This document shows, one piece after another, positions 8,227 through 16,854 of a stretch of 64,000 nt of DNA. Source of the DNA: Peribacillus frigoritolerans (GTDB lineage Bacteria > Bacillota > Bacilli > Bacillales > Bacillaceae); contig NZ_SMZY01000003.1 in the NCBI RefSeq assembly GCF_004358755.1, forward strand, positions 496,001 through 560,000, given 5' to 3'. Each line of letters starts with the position of its first letter. Position 1 is the stretch's first letter. The notes under the pieces are model-generated. The model was not told the origin of the DNA. It worked only from the letters and a program-made list of their open reading frames with translations, and searched no databases. Made by a program: the position numbers and the translations under genes.

Positions 8227-9006
8227 TTAAATCACCTTAGCATATTCTTTTTCATTTTTGTTTAACAGGCGTATTCCTAAATACAAGATAGCAAGTGAAA
8301 GAATGGTCAAGATAAGCATCGGTAAAAATTCAGGAGGTCTGCCGTAAATCAGTACGTCTCTATAGGATTCCAAAAATGTTGTAAAAGGATTCAAATAGAG
8401 ATATGGAACTAAACTAGCAGGTACGTCTTTCATTTCAAACAATACAGGTGATAGATACATTAAGACCCTTGAAATATATTGCATCATATTTTTCACATCC
8501 CGGATAAAGACGCCAAGATGGGCAAGGAAAATCATAACGCCTAATAGGCAGAATGCATTTATCAAAAAGATGAACGGGAAATAGAGAATATTCCATGAAA
8601 AGTCAATTCCGTATATCGCCAAAAATAAAATAAGCACAACGGCGCTGATTATAAATTTAATGCAGTTAACAAGTAAGCGAACGATAATAAAAATAATTTT
8701 CGGTACATAAACCTGCTGCAGAATATTCCCTTTGGATGAGATGGCGTTCGTTCCATCTACAAGAGCAGCCGTTACAAATTTCAGCGGAATTAAGCCAGTA
8801 AAGATAATCACTGCATAATTCTCTCCGCCTCTATCAAGGATAACCACGACCAGCAAGTAAAAAATGGCCATATAAAAAATCGGATCCAAGATCCACCATA
8901 GAAAACCAAAGTATGTTCTTGAATTGTTTGCTTTAAAATCAGAAGCAGTCAAATGATAGATCAAGTCTTTGTTGTTTTTTATGGCCTTTAATGTATCTAA
9001 TAGCAT
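8227..9006 (-). CDS. Polysaccharide ABC exporter permease (ABC-2 type)
   Basis: A 259-residue permease with an N-terminal cytoplasmic helix and about six membrane segments. The FLWWILDPIFYMAIFYLLV, GLIPLKF and SPVLFEM..VP patterns are typical of TagG/RfbA/KpsM permeases. It pairs with the ATPase encoded directly downstream and should export a lipid-linked glycan. First gene of a three-gene operon, preceded by a good sigma-A promoter; GGAG lies nine bases before the ATG. It is distinct from the TagG homologue at 51860, so the organism has at least two such exporters in this region. Confidence 0.92.
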   Translation of the reverse strand: MLLDTLKAIKNNKDLIYHLTASDFKANNSRTYFGFLWWILDPIFYMAIFYLLVVVILDRGGENYAVIIFTGLIPLKFVTAALVDGTNAISSKGNILQQVYVPKIIFIIVRLLVNCIKFIISAVVLILFLAIYGIDFSWNILYFPFIFLINAFCLLGVMIFLAHLGVFIRDVKNMMQYISRVLMYLSPVLFEMKDVPASLVPYLYLNPFTTFLESYRDVLIYGRPPEFLPMLILTILSLAILYLGIRLLNKNEKEYAKVI

Positions 9007-9045
9007 AAGATGTTCTCCTAACTAACAAAATGTTGCACCTTAATA

Positions 9046-9074
9046 ATAATATACTTAGTTAAATCACCTTTCAA
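9046..9074 (-). promoter_or_regulatory. Sigma-A promoter of the first ABC exporter operon
   Basis: Minus strand TTGAAA, 17-bp spacer, TATTAT; 40 bases before the permease ATG. Confidence 0.55.
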
Positions 9075-9160
9075 GTTTTACAATGAAATGTAAACGTTTT
9101 GACATGATTTGAAACAGGCTTGTGCTGTATGGTGATAACTTCGAGCACATAATTAGGTTA

Positions 9161-9783
9161 CGGTTGATTCCACTTTGCGCTCAAGAATCAGATTTGAGGA
9201 ATCATAGCATGCGGTTGATTCCACTTTGATCCGCAAATATCAAAATTAAGGAATCATAGCGTACCGTTGATTCCACTTTCCTGCGCAAAACCCAAAATGG
9301 TGGAAGCATAGCGTGCGGTTGATTCCACTTTGATCCGCAAAATCCAAAATAGAGGAATCATAGCATGCCGTTGATTCCACTTTCCTGCGCAAAACCCAAA
9401 ATGGTGGAATCATAGCGTGCGGTTGATTCCACTTTCCTGCGCAAAACCTAAAATGGAGGAATCATAGCGTGCGGTTGTTTCCACTTTGATCCGCAAAATC
9501 CAAAATAGAGGAATCATAGCATGCGGTTGATTCCACTTTCCTGCGCAAAACCAAAAATGGTGGAATCATAGCGTGCCGTTGATTCCACTTTCCTGCGCAA
9601 AACCCAAAATGGTGGAATCATAGCGTGCCGTTGATTCCACTTTCCTGCGCAAAACCCAAAATGGTGGAATCATAGCGTGCCGTTGATTCCACTTTCCTGC
9701 GCAAAACCCAAAATGGAGGAATCACAGGTAGTGGTCGATTCCCTATTCCAGCACAAAACTAGCAAGCACCTTTACAACCTCAA
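9161..9783. repeat. Tandem array of 52-bp units (11 full copies plus a decayed one)
   Basis: Units begin at 9161, 9212, 9264, 9316, 9368, 9420, 9472, 9524, 9576, 9628 and 9680; the first is 51 bp and all others 52 bp. A degenerate twelfth follows to about 9783. Each has the frame CGGTTGATTCCACTTT, a 20-21 bp core, then GGAATCATAGCGTG. Two core types occur, CCTGCGCAAAACCCAAAATGG and GATCCGCAAAATCCAAAATAG. In the first type TGATTCCAC and GTGGAATCA form a 9-bp dyad around the core. No open frame runs through the array, and there are no unique spacers. It fills the gap between two polysaccharide operons. The rest of 9007-9936 holds the exporter promoter and a terminator; I see nothing else in it. 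Confidence 0.95.
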
Positions 9784-9887
9784 AGTGCCTTTTCCTAGCG
9801 AAAACCTACTGCCAGCAAAAGGGGTTTCTGCCTAGTATCTGTCTCTATTACCCCATACATTCTTTCTTCAAAACCTTACAGCTGAAT

Positions 9888-9914
9888 AAAAAAAGACCAT
9901 AAACGAATATGGTC
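9888..9914 (-). terminator. Terminator of the wecC-ending operon
   Basis: Minus strand GACCATA / TATGGTC stem followed by TTTTTTT, 23 bases after the stop. Confidence 0.8.
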
Positions 9915-9936
9915 CATTTTCACATTAAGTTGTGTC

Positions 9937-11196
9937 TTACTTTACGAATTTATAAAGGTTTCCGAAGTTGATGTATGTGATCTCTTCCGGGCAATCCTTC
10001 ACAATGTTTTTCGTGTCGAAAATTCTTTTTGTTTTCATGCCTGTGAAGTCAGCTGCATCAAGTGATTTAAATTCGTTGTGATCTGTCAGAACTAAAACAA
10101 GATCTGAATTGTTCACAGCTGTTTGAATGTCTTTTTCTACCCAGTCTTTTTGAACATGCGGGTCGTAAGCAATCACTTCGTTGGCACCAGCCATTTTCAG
10201 CTGCTGGTAGATATCCATTGCAGGACTTTCACGAATGTCATCTACGTTCCCTTTGTATGTCAGACCGAATACCGTGATTTTTTTATCGTCTAAACCGCCA
10301 AGCATTTTCGATACGTTTTCTACAACAAATGATGGCATAGAAACGTTGATGTCGCGTGCCTGGTAGATCAGCTTCGCTTGTTCAGGAGCTTCTGCAACGA
10401 TGAAATACGGGTCAACCGCTAAGCAATGTCCGCCAACGCCCGGTCCAGGGTGATGAAGGTTAACACGCGGATGCTTGTTAGCCATCTCGATAACGTCAAG
10501 AGCATTGATATCAAGTTCTGTACAGATTTTCACAAGCTCATTTGCAAGGGAAATGTTCACGTCTCTGAACGTGTTTTCCATTAATTTTGACATTTCAGCT
10601 GTCTTCGCATCCGTCAAAATCAGTTCGCCTTCAACAAATGTGCTGTATACTTTTGCTCCTGCTTCTTTACATGCTTCTGTCACACCGCCGATGATGCGGT
10701 TATTGTGAATAAGCTCATGCATGATTTGGCCAGGAAGAACACGCTCTGGGCAATGGACTAAGAAAATATCTTCGCCGATTGTAAAGCCATGCTTCTCAAG
10801 CAAAGGTTTTACATGGTCGTCTGTTGTACGAGGCGCGATTGTTGATTCTACGATGACTGTATTGCCTTTTTCAAGGTAAGGAATCATCATTTCAGTAGCG
10901 CTTAATACGTATTTTAAATCTACAGATTTATATTGATCATCTTTATTTGGAGTTGGAACAGCAATAATGAATACATCTGCTTTTTCAGGCTGTGTTGATG
11001 CTTTGAATTTGCCAGATGACATGACCTCTTCTAGTGCTTCTTGAAGGCCAGGCTCTTCAATATGAATTTTACCTTGGTTTAATGAATCTACAACATGCTG
11101 CTGAACGTCTACGCCAAGCACGTCTACGCCATGCTTTGCAAACATAATAGAAGTCGGCAGTCCAATATAACCAAGACCAAGTGTTGCGATCTTCAT
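9937..11196 (-). CDS. wecC: UDP-N-acetyl-D-mannosamine dehydrogenase
   Basis: Oxidises UDP-ManNAc to UDP-ManNAcA with two NAD+. The 419 residues show the Rossmann start GLGYIGLPT, IAVPTPNKDD, CPERVLPGQIMHELIHNNRIIGG, ENTFRDVNISLANEL, and the catalytic-Cys loop GPGVGGHCLAVDPYF. The ERVLPG, HPRVN and GGHC.AVDP patterns match WecC rather than the TuaD/UGDH type seen at 18859. GGAGGAG lies seven bases before the ATG. As last gene of the methyltransferase-GT operon it implies that ManNAcA is part of the glycan built there, with mnaA at 4932 supplying the substrate. Confidence 0.9.
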   Translation of the reverse strand: MKIATLGLGYIGLPTSIMFAKHGVDVLGVDVQQHVVDSLNQGKIHIEEPGLQEALEEVMSSGKFKASTQPEKADVFIIAVPTPNKDDQYKSVDLKYVLSATEMMIPYLEKGNTVIVESTIAPRTTDDHVKPLLEKHGFTIGEDIFLVHCPERVLPGQIMHELIHNNRIIGGVTEACKEAGAKVYSTFVEGELILTDAKTAEMSKLMENTFRDVNISLANELVKICTELDINALDVIEMANKHPRVNLHHPGPGVGGHCLAVDPYFIVAEAPEQAKLIYQARDINVSMPSFVVENVSKMLGGLDDKKITVFGLTYKGNVDDIRESPAMDIYQQLKMAGANEVIAYDPHVQKDWVEKDIQTAVNNSDLVLVLTDHNEFKSLDAADFTGMKTKRIFDTKNIVKDCPEEITYINFGNLYKFVK

Positions 11197-11279
11197 GTGA
11201 ATTCTCCTCCAGTAGGTTGTTCATAAAATTTCTCTCATACAACAGTACAGCTTTGAAAACATCGTGTCAATGATTTCAG

Positions 11280-12920
11280 TTACAGCTGCTCTAAGAGAAC
11301 TTTTTCTTCCTTCGTTTCTGTGATTTCTTTTAGTTCTGCCTGAATCATTTTATGCTTGCCGCATTGGTACCTGACGATATGAGCAGCTTCCTCCGATTTC
11401 TGAAGGAAGGCTTTCGGATTGTAGTAAAGGTATTCAATGGCTTCTGCAAGACCCATATAGTCTTCGCCTTCTGCTAAAAATCCGCAGGAGTCATCGATGA
11501 ATTCAGGGATTGCATAAACACCGGACGTTACTGGCACAAGGCCGCTCGACATCGCCTCACCAAGAGAAACACCCTGGGAGTCCATTCTTGAAGGACTTAA
11601 AAAGACGCCGTGTGATTTATGCTGCTCCGCTATTTCTGTCTGAGACAAGAAGTAGTTGTGAAGATGAACGTTTGGAATGCCCCGGATCGGTTCAACGGTT
11701 TCATTCCATAAAGGACCCTGGCCATAAATGTCAAACGTGAGTTCTTCGAAGAAGGGCTTGTCTTTCAGCGCAAGGATCGCTTTAACGGTCAAATCGTTCG
11801 CATACGTTCTTGAAGCAAACGGACGGATCGTTAAAATCCGCTTTCGCTGCTCTTCCGTTTTCTCTACATAATTAAACAGCTCGTCATCAATGGAATTATG
11901 AATGATGCTGTAATTTTTGATAATCGTATTGGTATCCTTTTCAGCCACATTCTCTTTGTACCATTTTGAGACGAAAATAAACTTAATATCGTCATCATCT
12001 TCAGTATAAAGATCTGCCATGAAATCAAGCTGGTCCTGATTGCGTTTCGCATATTCAAGGCTGCTGCGGATTTCTTTTGTGCTCTGATAAAAGTTAAACC
12101 AGCGGCGGTACCATTTTGTTGTCTCAAAACCGTGCACCCATACAAGCTTTGGCGTGTAGCGCGCATCTGACTTCCGGACAGCCCGGTACATTCTTTCATT
12201 GATAAAGTGAAACAATACTTTCTTGTATGGCTTCGCATTCAAAAGATTTGTCAGCGCATCTTCTCCGCCAATGTAGACCGGCACACCTTCATAAACATAG
12301 TGAGCCACGCTTGCAGGTGACGTATTTAAACGGTAGATGGCACAATTAATGCCATTTTCACGATATCCAAGAACGCGCTTATGCACAAACATGTTCTGAT
12401 AATACGTGTTTTTTTCGGGATAGACATTTGTGACAATCAGGTAATCAGCCTCCGGATATCTTAAAAACAGTTCCTTTTGGCTTTCTGCAGTTGTCACCTC
12501 ATAGGCAGAAACGGAAAAATCCGTAATCACGGCTTCTCCGGTTCCTGAAAGCCTGATTCCCAATGAATAGCTGGAAACATCGCTTGGGAAACTCAAGTTC
12601 ATTTCACTGCCAAGCGGATTGTACTGAACGTACACCTTATTGTTATCCCGGTCATATCCCACGATGACCTGCTGAACCTGAACACCGCTGTGCACAGTTC
12701 CGTCTATTCTTGCAATGTAAGAATGATCAGCATTTAAATTGCGGTCTACCTTATTGTTATGATCATAGTAAAGAATGATTGGCTTTGCATCTTTTGTCAG
12801 CTGGCTGATTTTAATATCCAGCTGGTCGCCGCCCTCAATCTGAACGTCATAGCTCGTGATTTTTTTCTTTGGCCATTTATCAAAAAAAGTACTTACTTTA
12901 ACCGGCTCGTTTGTTAGCAA
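11280..12920 (-). CDS. GT4 glycosyltransferase with N-terminal beta-rich domain
   Basis: A 546-residue protein. Residues 1 to about 150 form a beta-rich domain (DVQIEGGDQLDIKISQL, SYIARIDGTVHSGVQVQQ) resembling a carbohydrate-binding-like sandwich. Residues 155-530 are a GT-B glycosyltransferase: WVHGFETTKWYRRW, FIFVSKWYKENV, FDIYGQGPLWNE and the LSPSRMDSQGVSLGEAMSSG signature. The start is TTG, chosen because GGGAGGGG sits six bases upstream and no ATG is placed better. Same operon as the GT fusion upstream (41-base gap) and wecC downstream. Probably a cytoplasmic transferase elongating a surface glycan; specificity unknown. Confidence 0.85.
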   Translation of the reverse strand: MLTNEPVKVSTFFDKWPKKKITSYDVQIEGGDQLDIKISQLTKDAKPIILYYDHNNKVDRNLNADHSYIARIDGTVHSGVQVQQVIVGYDRDNNKVYVQYNPLGSEMNLSFPSDVSSYSLGIRLSGTGEAVITDFSVSAYEVTTAESQKELFLRYPEADYLIVTNVYPEKNTYYQNMFVHKRVLGYRENGINCAIYRLNTSPASVAHYVYEGVPVYIGGEDALTNLLNAKPYKKVLFHFINERMYRAVRKSDARYTPKLVWVHGFETTKWYRRWFNFYQSTKEIRSSLEYAKRNQDQLDFMADLYTEDDDDIKFIFVSKWYKENVAEKDTNTIIKNYSIIHNSIDDELFNYVEKTEEQRKRILTIRPFASRTYANDLTVKAILALKDKPFFEELTFDIYGQGPLWNETVEPIRGIPNVHLHNYFLSQTEIAEQHKSHGVFLSPSRMDSQGVSLGEAMSSGLVPVTSGVYAIPEFIDDSCGFLAEGEDYMGLAEAIEYLYYNPKAFLQKSEEAAHIVRYQCGKHKMIQAELKEITETKEEKVLLEQL

Positions 12921-12961
12921 GACTGTCCCCTCCCGTCAATTGAAAAATATGAGACATACTT

Positions 12962-15673
12962 TTATTTTCTGCGTTTTAGTCCCCAATATTTCATCTGTAA
13001 TTTCCCAAGTTTGGAATTCTGCAGTCTTGTCAATTTTGTTCTGAGCTCGTTTATGGCCCGTTCTTTTTCTTCGAGAAGCTTTTTCTGCTCTTCCTGGCCT
13101 GCAGAAATAGACTCGATAGAGATCCCTGATGCCTTTAGGCCTGCAGCCTGATGTTTACTGATCAGCTGACCAAGATTTTCACGTGATTCCACGTCATCAG
13201 CAATTGCTGTCAGTATGGTTTTAAATTCCTGTTCCATTTCTTTTTTATCCTGGATCAGGCGATCAGCAAGCTCTCTTACACGCTCGAGCTCATCCTGGTC
13301 AGCGGCGCCTGTACGCTGAAGATCAGTCTCTCTCTTTTTCACCCAGCTCTTTTCAAAAGCAATACCTGTTTTTGAAGCACTGCCGCTTTCTTTAGTTTCC
13401 ACGGAGATAGCAGCTTGTTTATGGACAGGTTCAGATTCCATAGCGGCCTTCTTTTCTATGCGGGCATTATTGCCGGAAAATTTCTTGGCAACCATCTTAT
13501 CAAATACAACGCCTGCTGCTTTCGCATCATTTAATGGGGACAAGTACGTGATGCCTTCACTTTGACCCAGTATGCTTCCTTCTTCATAGACGCCCCAAAT
13601 GTCCGTGCCGCTGCCTTTATAATCACTTAATTTCGACGGCAGGTAAGGGTTTATTGGCTTGTTATCTTTCGTCGTCGAATCATTCACAACTAAGCAATCA
13701 AATTTCGTACAGAGGTTAAGGAACGTGTAGAAATCTACAAAGCCGTTGACGATGATGGAATCTTCAAGCGGATCGTTTTTAAGCTGATCCTCGAGCTCTG
13801 TCGGTTTAGCCGTGAAGACATGGATAAGCACCTTGCGCTGAGTATCCTCATTCGCTTCTTTTAAGCCAGAGAACAAATCGTTCAAGTTCCGCTTGCTGTA
13901 GAAGTTTCCAAAATAGGCAACATTTACATGGTCATCCGATAGAAGTGGATAATTGAACTCCTCCATGTGGTAATAATTTTCCGGCAGTGTAGGATGCGGC
14001 TCAATGACCGCTTTTTGCTTGATGATTGGCTTGATTTCCTCGATCGGGAACATATCCATCATGTATTGGTACTGGTTTTTGTTTGTAAAAATTAATTCAT
14101 CCGCAAAAATATACGGCAGATACTCACACCATACGAACATGCTTGCATCGTTCGGAGACGGAAAACCTGCTTTTTTCACATCAGCTTCAAGCTGCTTTAA
14201 ATACCCTTGATCTGTAATATCAACCAGGCGCTTCTTAGCTTCAATATCATAGATTAATGGATCTGAAAACTCAGCGATCCATTTTGTCTGCGGGTATTTC
14301 TTTTTGTATTCATACGCCAGAAAGTGGGAAGCAGCCCACATCGCACGGCTGAATACCTGCTTATGAACGCCATTTTTCTCTACCAGTTCATTCGCGCCTT
14401 TCATGCCCAAATCCATAAACGTTTTGATATGTGCCCAGTGAGAAAAGCTTGAAGGCGAGTTGATCGGAAGTCTTGTATGAATTAAATCATCCACCATTTG
14501 GTTCAGGGATGTATTTTTTGTCCGGACTTTGTCCATTGTATTGTAGATGACATCTGAAACCTTGCCTGCCTCTCTCATACGTTTCGCCATAACGTTTCCG
14601 GCTGTGTCGTTATACGGCGGGAAACAATAGGAAACAACCAATTGCTCAACTTTGTCTTTGTTAAGCAGGTGATAAGGGAAGTAAGTCAGCCTTCTAGATG
14701 AAATTTCTTTAATTATCCGGTCGTATTCATCTTGATGCTGTTCGTAATAATTCACAATAAATGAGCTTTGCGCGTTCGTTTTCCGCTCGATAAAATCACG
14801 TTTTTCAGGTGAAAGATCAGAAATCAGCAGAAGATCATTCATTTTTTCAATACAATCCGCACGCTGTTTTACATTAAAATCAAACGTCATAGCCTGGCGG
14901 GAAATGGAGTTTTCTCTGAGTGTTCTATAGTAGATCACTTTCTTTGTTATAGGAGCTACCACGAACTCAAGGTCATTTTTTATCAGCAGTTCTGAGAAAA
15001 AGACAACATCTTCGCCGCTATTCAGACTTTCATCAAACTTGTATTTTTGGACATATAAAGTCGGTATCAGCTTGCATGCGTTAATGGTTAACACCGTGTG
15101 CAGCTTCATGTAAGGACTTTGCTTACTTATTACGGATTTTAAAATCTGGCGGTTAATCGGATTGGAAGATTGAACATTTCCGTCCGGCTCAACGTTAAAG
15201 ATTTGAGAAATCACTATAGCGTTCGGCTTTGCCTGCTTGAACATTTCCTCTAAAAAATTGTCAGAGAAGTAATCATCGTCATCAAGGAATGTGACGTATT
15301 CGCGAGTAGCCAGGGAAATCCCTTTGTTTCGTGCAATGGATGCACCAGCTTCATCCATTATGACAACACGGATATTCGTCAAGTTTCTTTCTGAGATCAG
15401 CTGATTGATAATCTCTTCCGTTCGGTCTTTTTCTCCGTTAATCACCACAATGACTTCAAATAAGGCAGGATCAAGTGTTTGATCAGCCAGTGATTTTAAG
15501 CATTTGCCAATGACATTTTCACCTTTGTAGGTAGGGATAATAACGCTGATGCCTTTGTCATAAAGAGGCTTTTCGTTCTTCCGCACATGCTCCTTTTCGA
15601 TGTCATACCCCATTTTCATAGCTCGTGTTAGTCGGACTTTCTCTAAACGTTTGAGTATTTCCACTTTAAGCAT
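12962..15673 (-). CDS. Bifunctional GT2 / GT-B glycosyltransferase with coiled-coil tail
   Basis: A 903-residue fusion. Residues 40-330 are a GT2 (GT-A) domain: SVIIPTYKGENVIGKCLKSL, GASIARNKGISLA and the metal-binding FLDDDDYF. Residues 345-750 resemble a GT-B enzyme: VVSYCFPPYNDTAGNVMAKR, VAYFGNFYSKRNL, YLPSKLSDYKG. Residues 790-885 are a charged coiled coil (ELADRLIQDKKEMEQEF, EEQKKLLEEKERAINELR). The last 20 residues carry SKLGKLQMKYWGLKRRK, closely matching the end of the adjacent methyltransferase. The ATG overlaps the methyltransferase stop (TAATG), indicating translational coupling. Likely builds two linkages of a repeat unit at the membrane; donor sugars unknown. Confidence 0.85.
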   Translation of the reverse strand: MLKVEILKRLEKVRLTRAMKMGYDIEKEHVRKNEKPLYDKGISVIIPTYKGENVIGKCLKSLADQTLDPALFEVIVVINGEKDRTEEIINQLISERNLTNIRVVIMDEAGASIARNKGISLATREYVTFLDDDDYFSDNFLEEMFKQAKPNAIVISQIFNVEPDGNVQSSNPINRQILKSVISKQSPYMKLHTVLTINACKLIPTLYVQKYKFDESLNSGEDVVFFSELLIKNDLEFVVAPITKKVIYYRTLRENSISRQAMTFDFNVKQRADCIEKMNDLLLISDLSPEKRDFIERKTNAQSSFIVNYYEQHQDEYDRIIKEISSRRLTYFPYHLLNKDKVEQLVVSYCFPPYNDTAGNVMAKRMREAGKVSDVIYNTMDKVRTKNTSLNQMVDDLIHTRLPINSPSSFSHWAHIKTFMDLGMKGANELVEKNGVHKQVFSRAMWAASHFLAYEYKKKYPQTKWIAEFSDPLIYDIEAKKRLVDITDQGYLKQLEADVKKAGFPSPNDASMFVWCEYLPYIFADELIFTNKNQYQYMMDMFPIEEIKPIIKQKAVIEPHPTLPENYYHMEEFNYPLLSDDHVNVAYFGNFYSKRNLNDLFSGLKEANEDTQRKVLIHVFTAKPTELEDQLKNDPLEDSIIVNGFVDFYTFLNLCTKFDCLVVNDSTTKDNKPINPYLPSKLSDYKGSGTDIWGVYEEGSILGQSEGITYLSPLNDAKAAGVVFDKMVAKKFSGNNARIEKKAAMESEPVHKQAAISVETKESGSASKTGIAFEKSWVKKRETDLQRTGAADQDELERVRELADRLIQDKKEMEQEFKTILTAIADDVESRENLGQLISKHQAAGLKASGISIESISAGQEEQKKLLEEKERAINELRTKLTRLQNSKLGKLQMKYWGLKRRK

Positions 15674-16671
15674 TATTTCTTACCTCTTCCGGCTAGTTTT
15701 TTCTTCAATGCCCAGTATTTCAATTGAACTCGGCCAAATCGGGATTTTCTCAGGACATTATAACGGTGTTCGATATTTGCAGCTTTTTTGTTTGCATCCT
15801 CAATTTTCCCAGTCGCTGCAAGAGCTGCTTTCAGTGCATCTTCTTCACGGTTCAGCAGCTCAACTGTTTCAATTTGCAGCTGGCGGATATATTCATCCTT
15901 CTGTGCAATTTGTGCTTTTAGCTCTTCATACAGCTTGTCAGGCGATTCTTTTGGCTGCTGAAATTCTTTTATTTGTTTCTCCAGTTTTGACACTTGACCT
16001 GCTAGAGTTCCGATGCGCTGCGTGTATTCTCTTTCCAGCGAATAAAATCCCTGCTCTAATTTCTTTGTGTTTTCTGCTGTATAAAAAGTTTGGTTATTTT
16101 CTTGAACAGCTGTGCAAATTACGCCTGTCCATCTTCCCAAATACTCAAAGGATTCAACTTTGAAATGAGCACCTAATTGTTCAGCTAATAATGAGTAATA
16201 ATAAGTGCGTTTATGATCTATGAAATCATTAATGCCAAAAGGAACCGTTACGATTAATCTTCCGCCCGGCTTTAAATGCGACAATGTTTTCTTCAAGAAC
16301 GAATCAGGGTCACTGATATGTTCTAGTACTTCAGTAAGCAAAATCGTGTCGTAGTCAGTGTCTATGTCATGATCCGTCATAAAATTAGAAACTTTAAATG
16401 AAACGGCGGCTTGTACAGAGGGGTGTTCTTTACCAAGTTCTGTCTTTGCGTATTCTATTGAATCATGAGAGATATCGATTCCATCTACTTTTTTGCCTTC
16501 CCGACCTAATAGTATGGCATTTATACCCTGTGAGCAACCAATATCAAGCACTTTACTGCCTTGGACATGTGTAACAATCCAATTTATGCGCTCTCTTGTT
16601 TTCTTGCTGAAATCTGTTCCTAAAGCTCCATAATATGCTTCATTAACACGATCTATAATAAGTTTACTCAA
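15673..16671 (-). CDS. SAM-dependent methyltransferase with coiled-coil tail
   Basis: Class I methyltransferase: VLDIGCSQGINAILLGREG binds SAM, followed by VDGIDIS, TILLTEVLEHISDPD and GGRLIVTVPFG. It covers residues 1-210; a coiled coil (EREYTQRIGTLAGQVSKLEKQIKEF onward) and a C-terminal SRFGRVQLKYWALKKKL motif follow. Such enzymes often cap or modify growing glycan chains. The start is TTG at 16671 with GGAGGAG five bases upstream; an ATG 48 bases earlier has no ribosome site and would itself contain this one. First gene of the operon running to wecC, behind its own promoter. The substrate, sugar or other, is not identified. Confidence 0.85.
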   Translation of the reverse strand: MSKLIIDRVNEAYYGALGTDFSKKTRERINWIVTHVQGSKVLDIGCSQGINAILLGREGKKVDGIDISHDSIEYAKTELGKEHPSVQAAVSFKVSNFMTDHDIDTDYDTILLTEVLEHISDPDSFLKKTLSHLKPGGRLIVTVPFGINDFIDHKRTYYYSLLAEQLGAHFKVESFEYLGRWTGVICTAVQENNQTFYTAENTKKLEQGFYSLEREYTQRIGTLAGQVSKLEKQIKEFQQPKESPDKLYEELKAQIAQKDEYIRQLQIETVELLNREEDALKAALAATGKIEDANKKAANIEHRYNVLRKSRFGRVQLKYWALKKKLAGRGKK

Positions 16672-16776
16672 AGAAACTCCTCCAATTAGCTGTGTGTTAT
16701 GGCAATGACGTATTTTCAATTCTCTTTGATTGTAGTTTTTGCAGATTTATTCTATGTATTCTGTAAGGCCCTACTT

Positions 16777-16806
16777 ATTATATCGAAAACTGTCTTTCGT
16801 TAACAA
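16777..16806 (-). promoter_or_regulatory. Promoter of the methyltransferase-to-wecC operon
   Basis: Minus strand TTGTTA, 18-bp spacer, perfect TATAAT; about 106 bases before the TTG start. Confidence 0.5.
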
Positions 16807-16811
16807 CCATA

Positions 16812-16848
16812 AATAAAGCCTGCAATCAAAATCGAAGATTGCAGGCTT
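16812..16848 (-). terminator. Terminator of the SH3-amidase gene
   Basis: Minus strand AAGCCTGCAATC / GATTGCAGGCTT 12-bp perfect stem with 9-nt loop, followed by TATTTATGG. The T-run is short. Confidence 0.75.
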
Positions 16849-16854
16849 TTGTTA

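Noticed and set aside
9161-9783. CRISPR array
   Set aside because: The whole 52-bp unit repeats; there are no unique spacers and no cas genes nearby.
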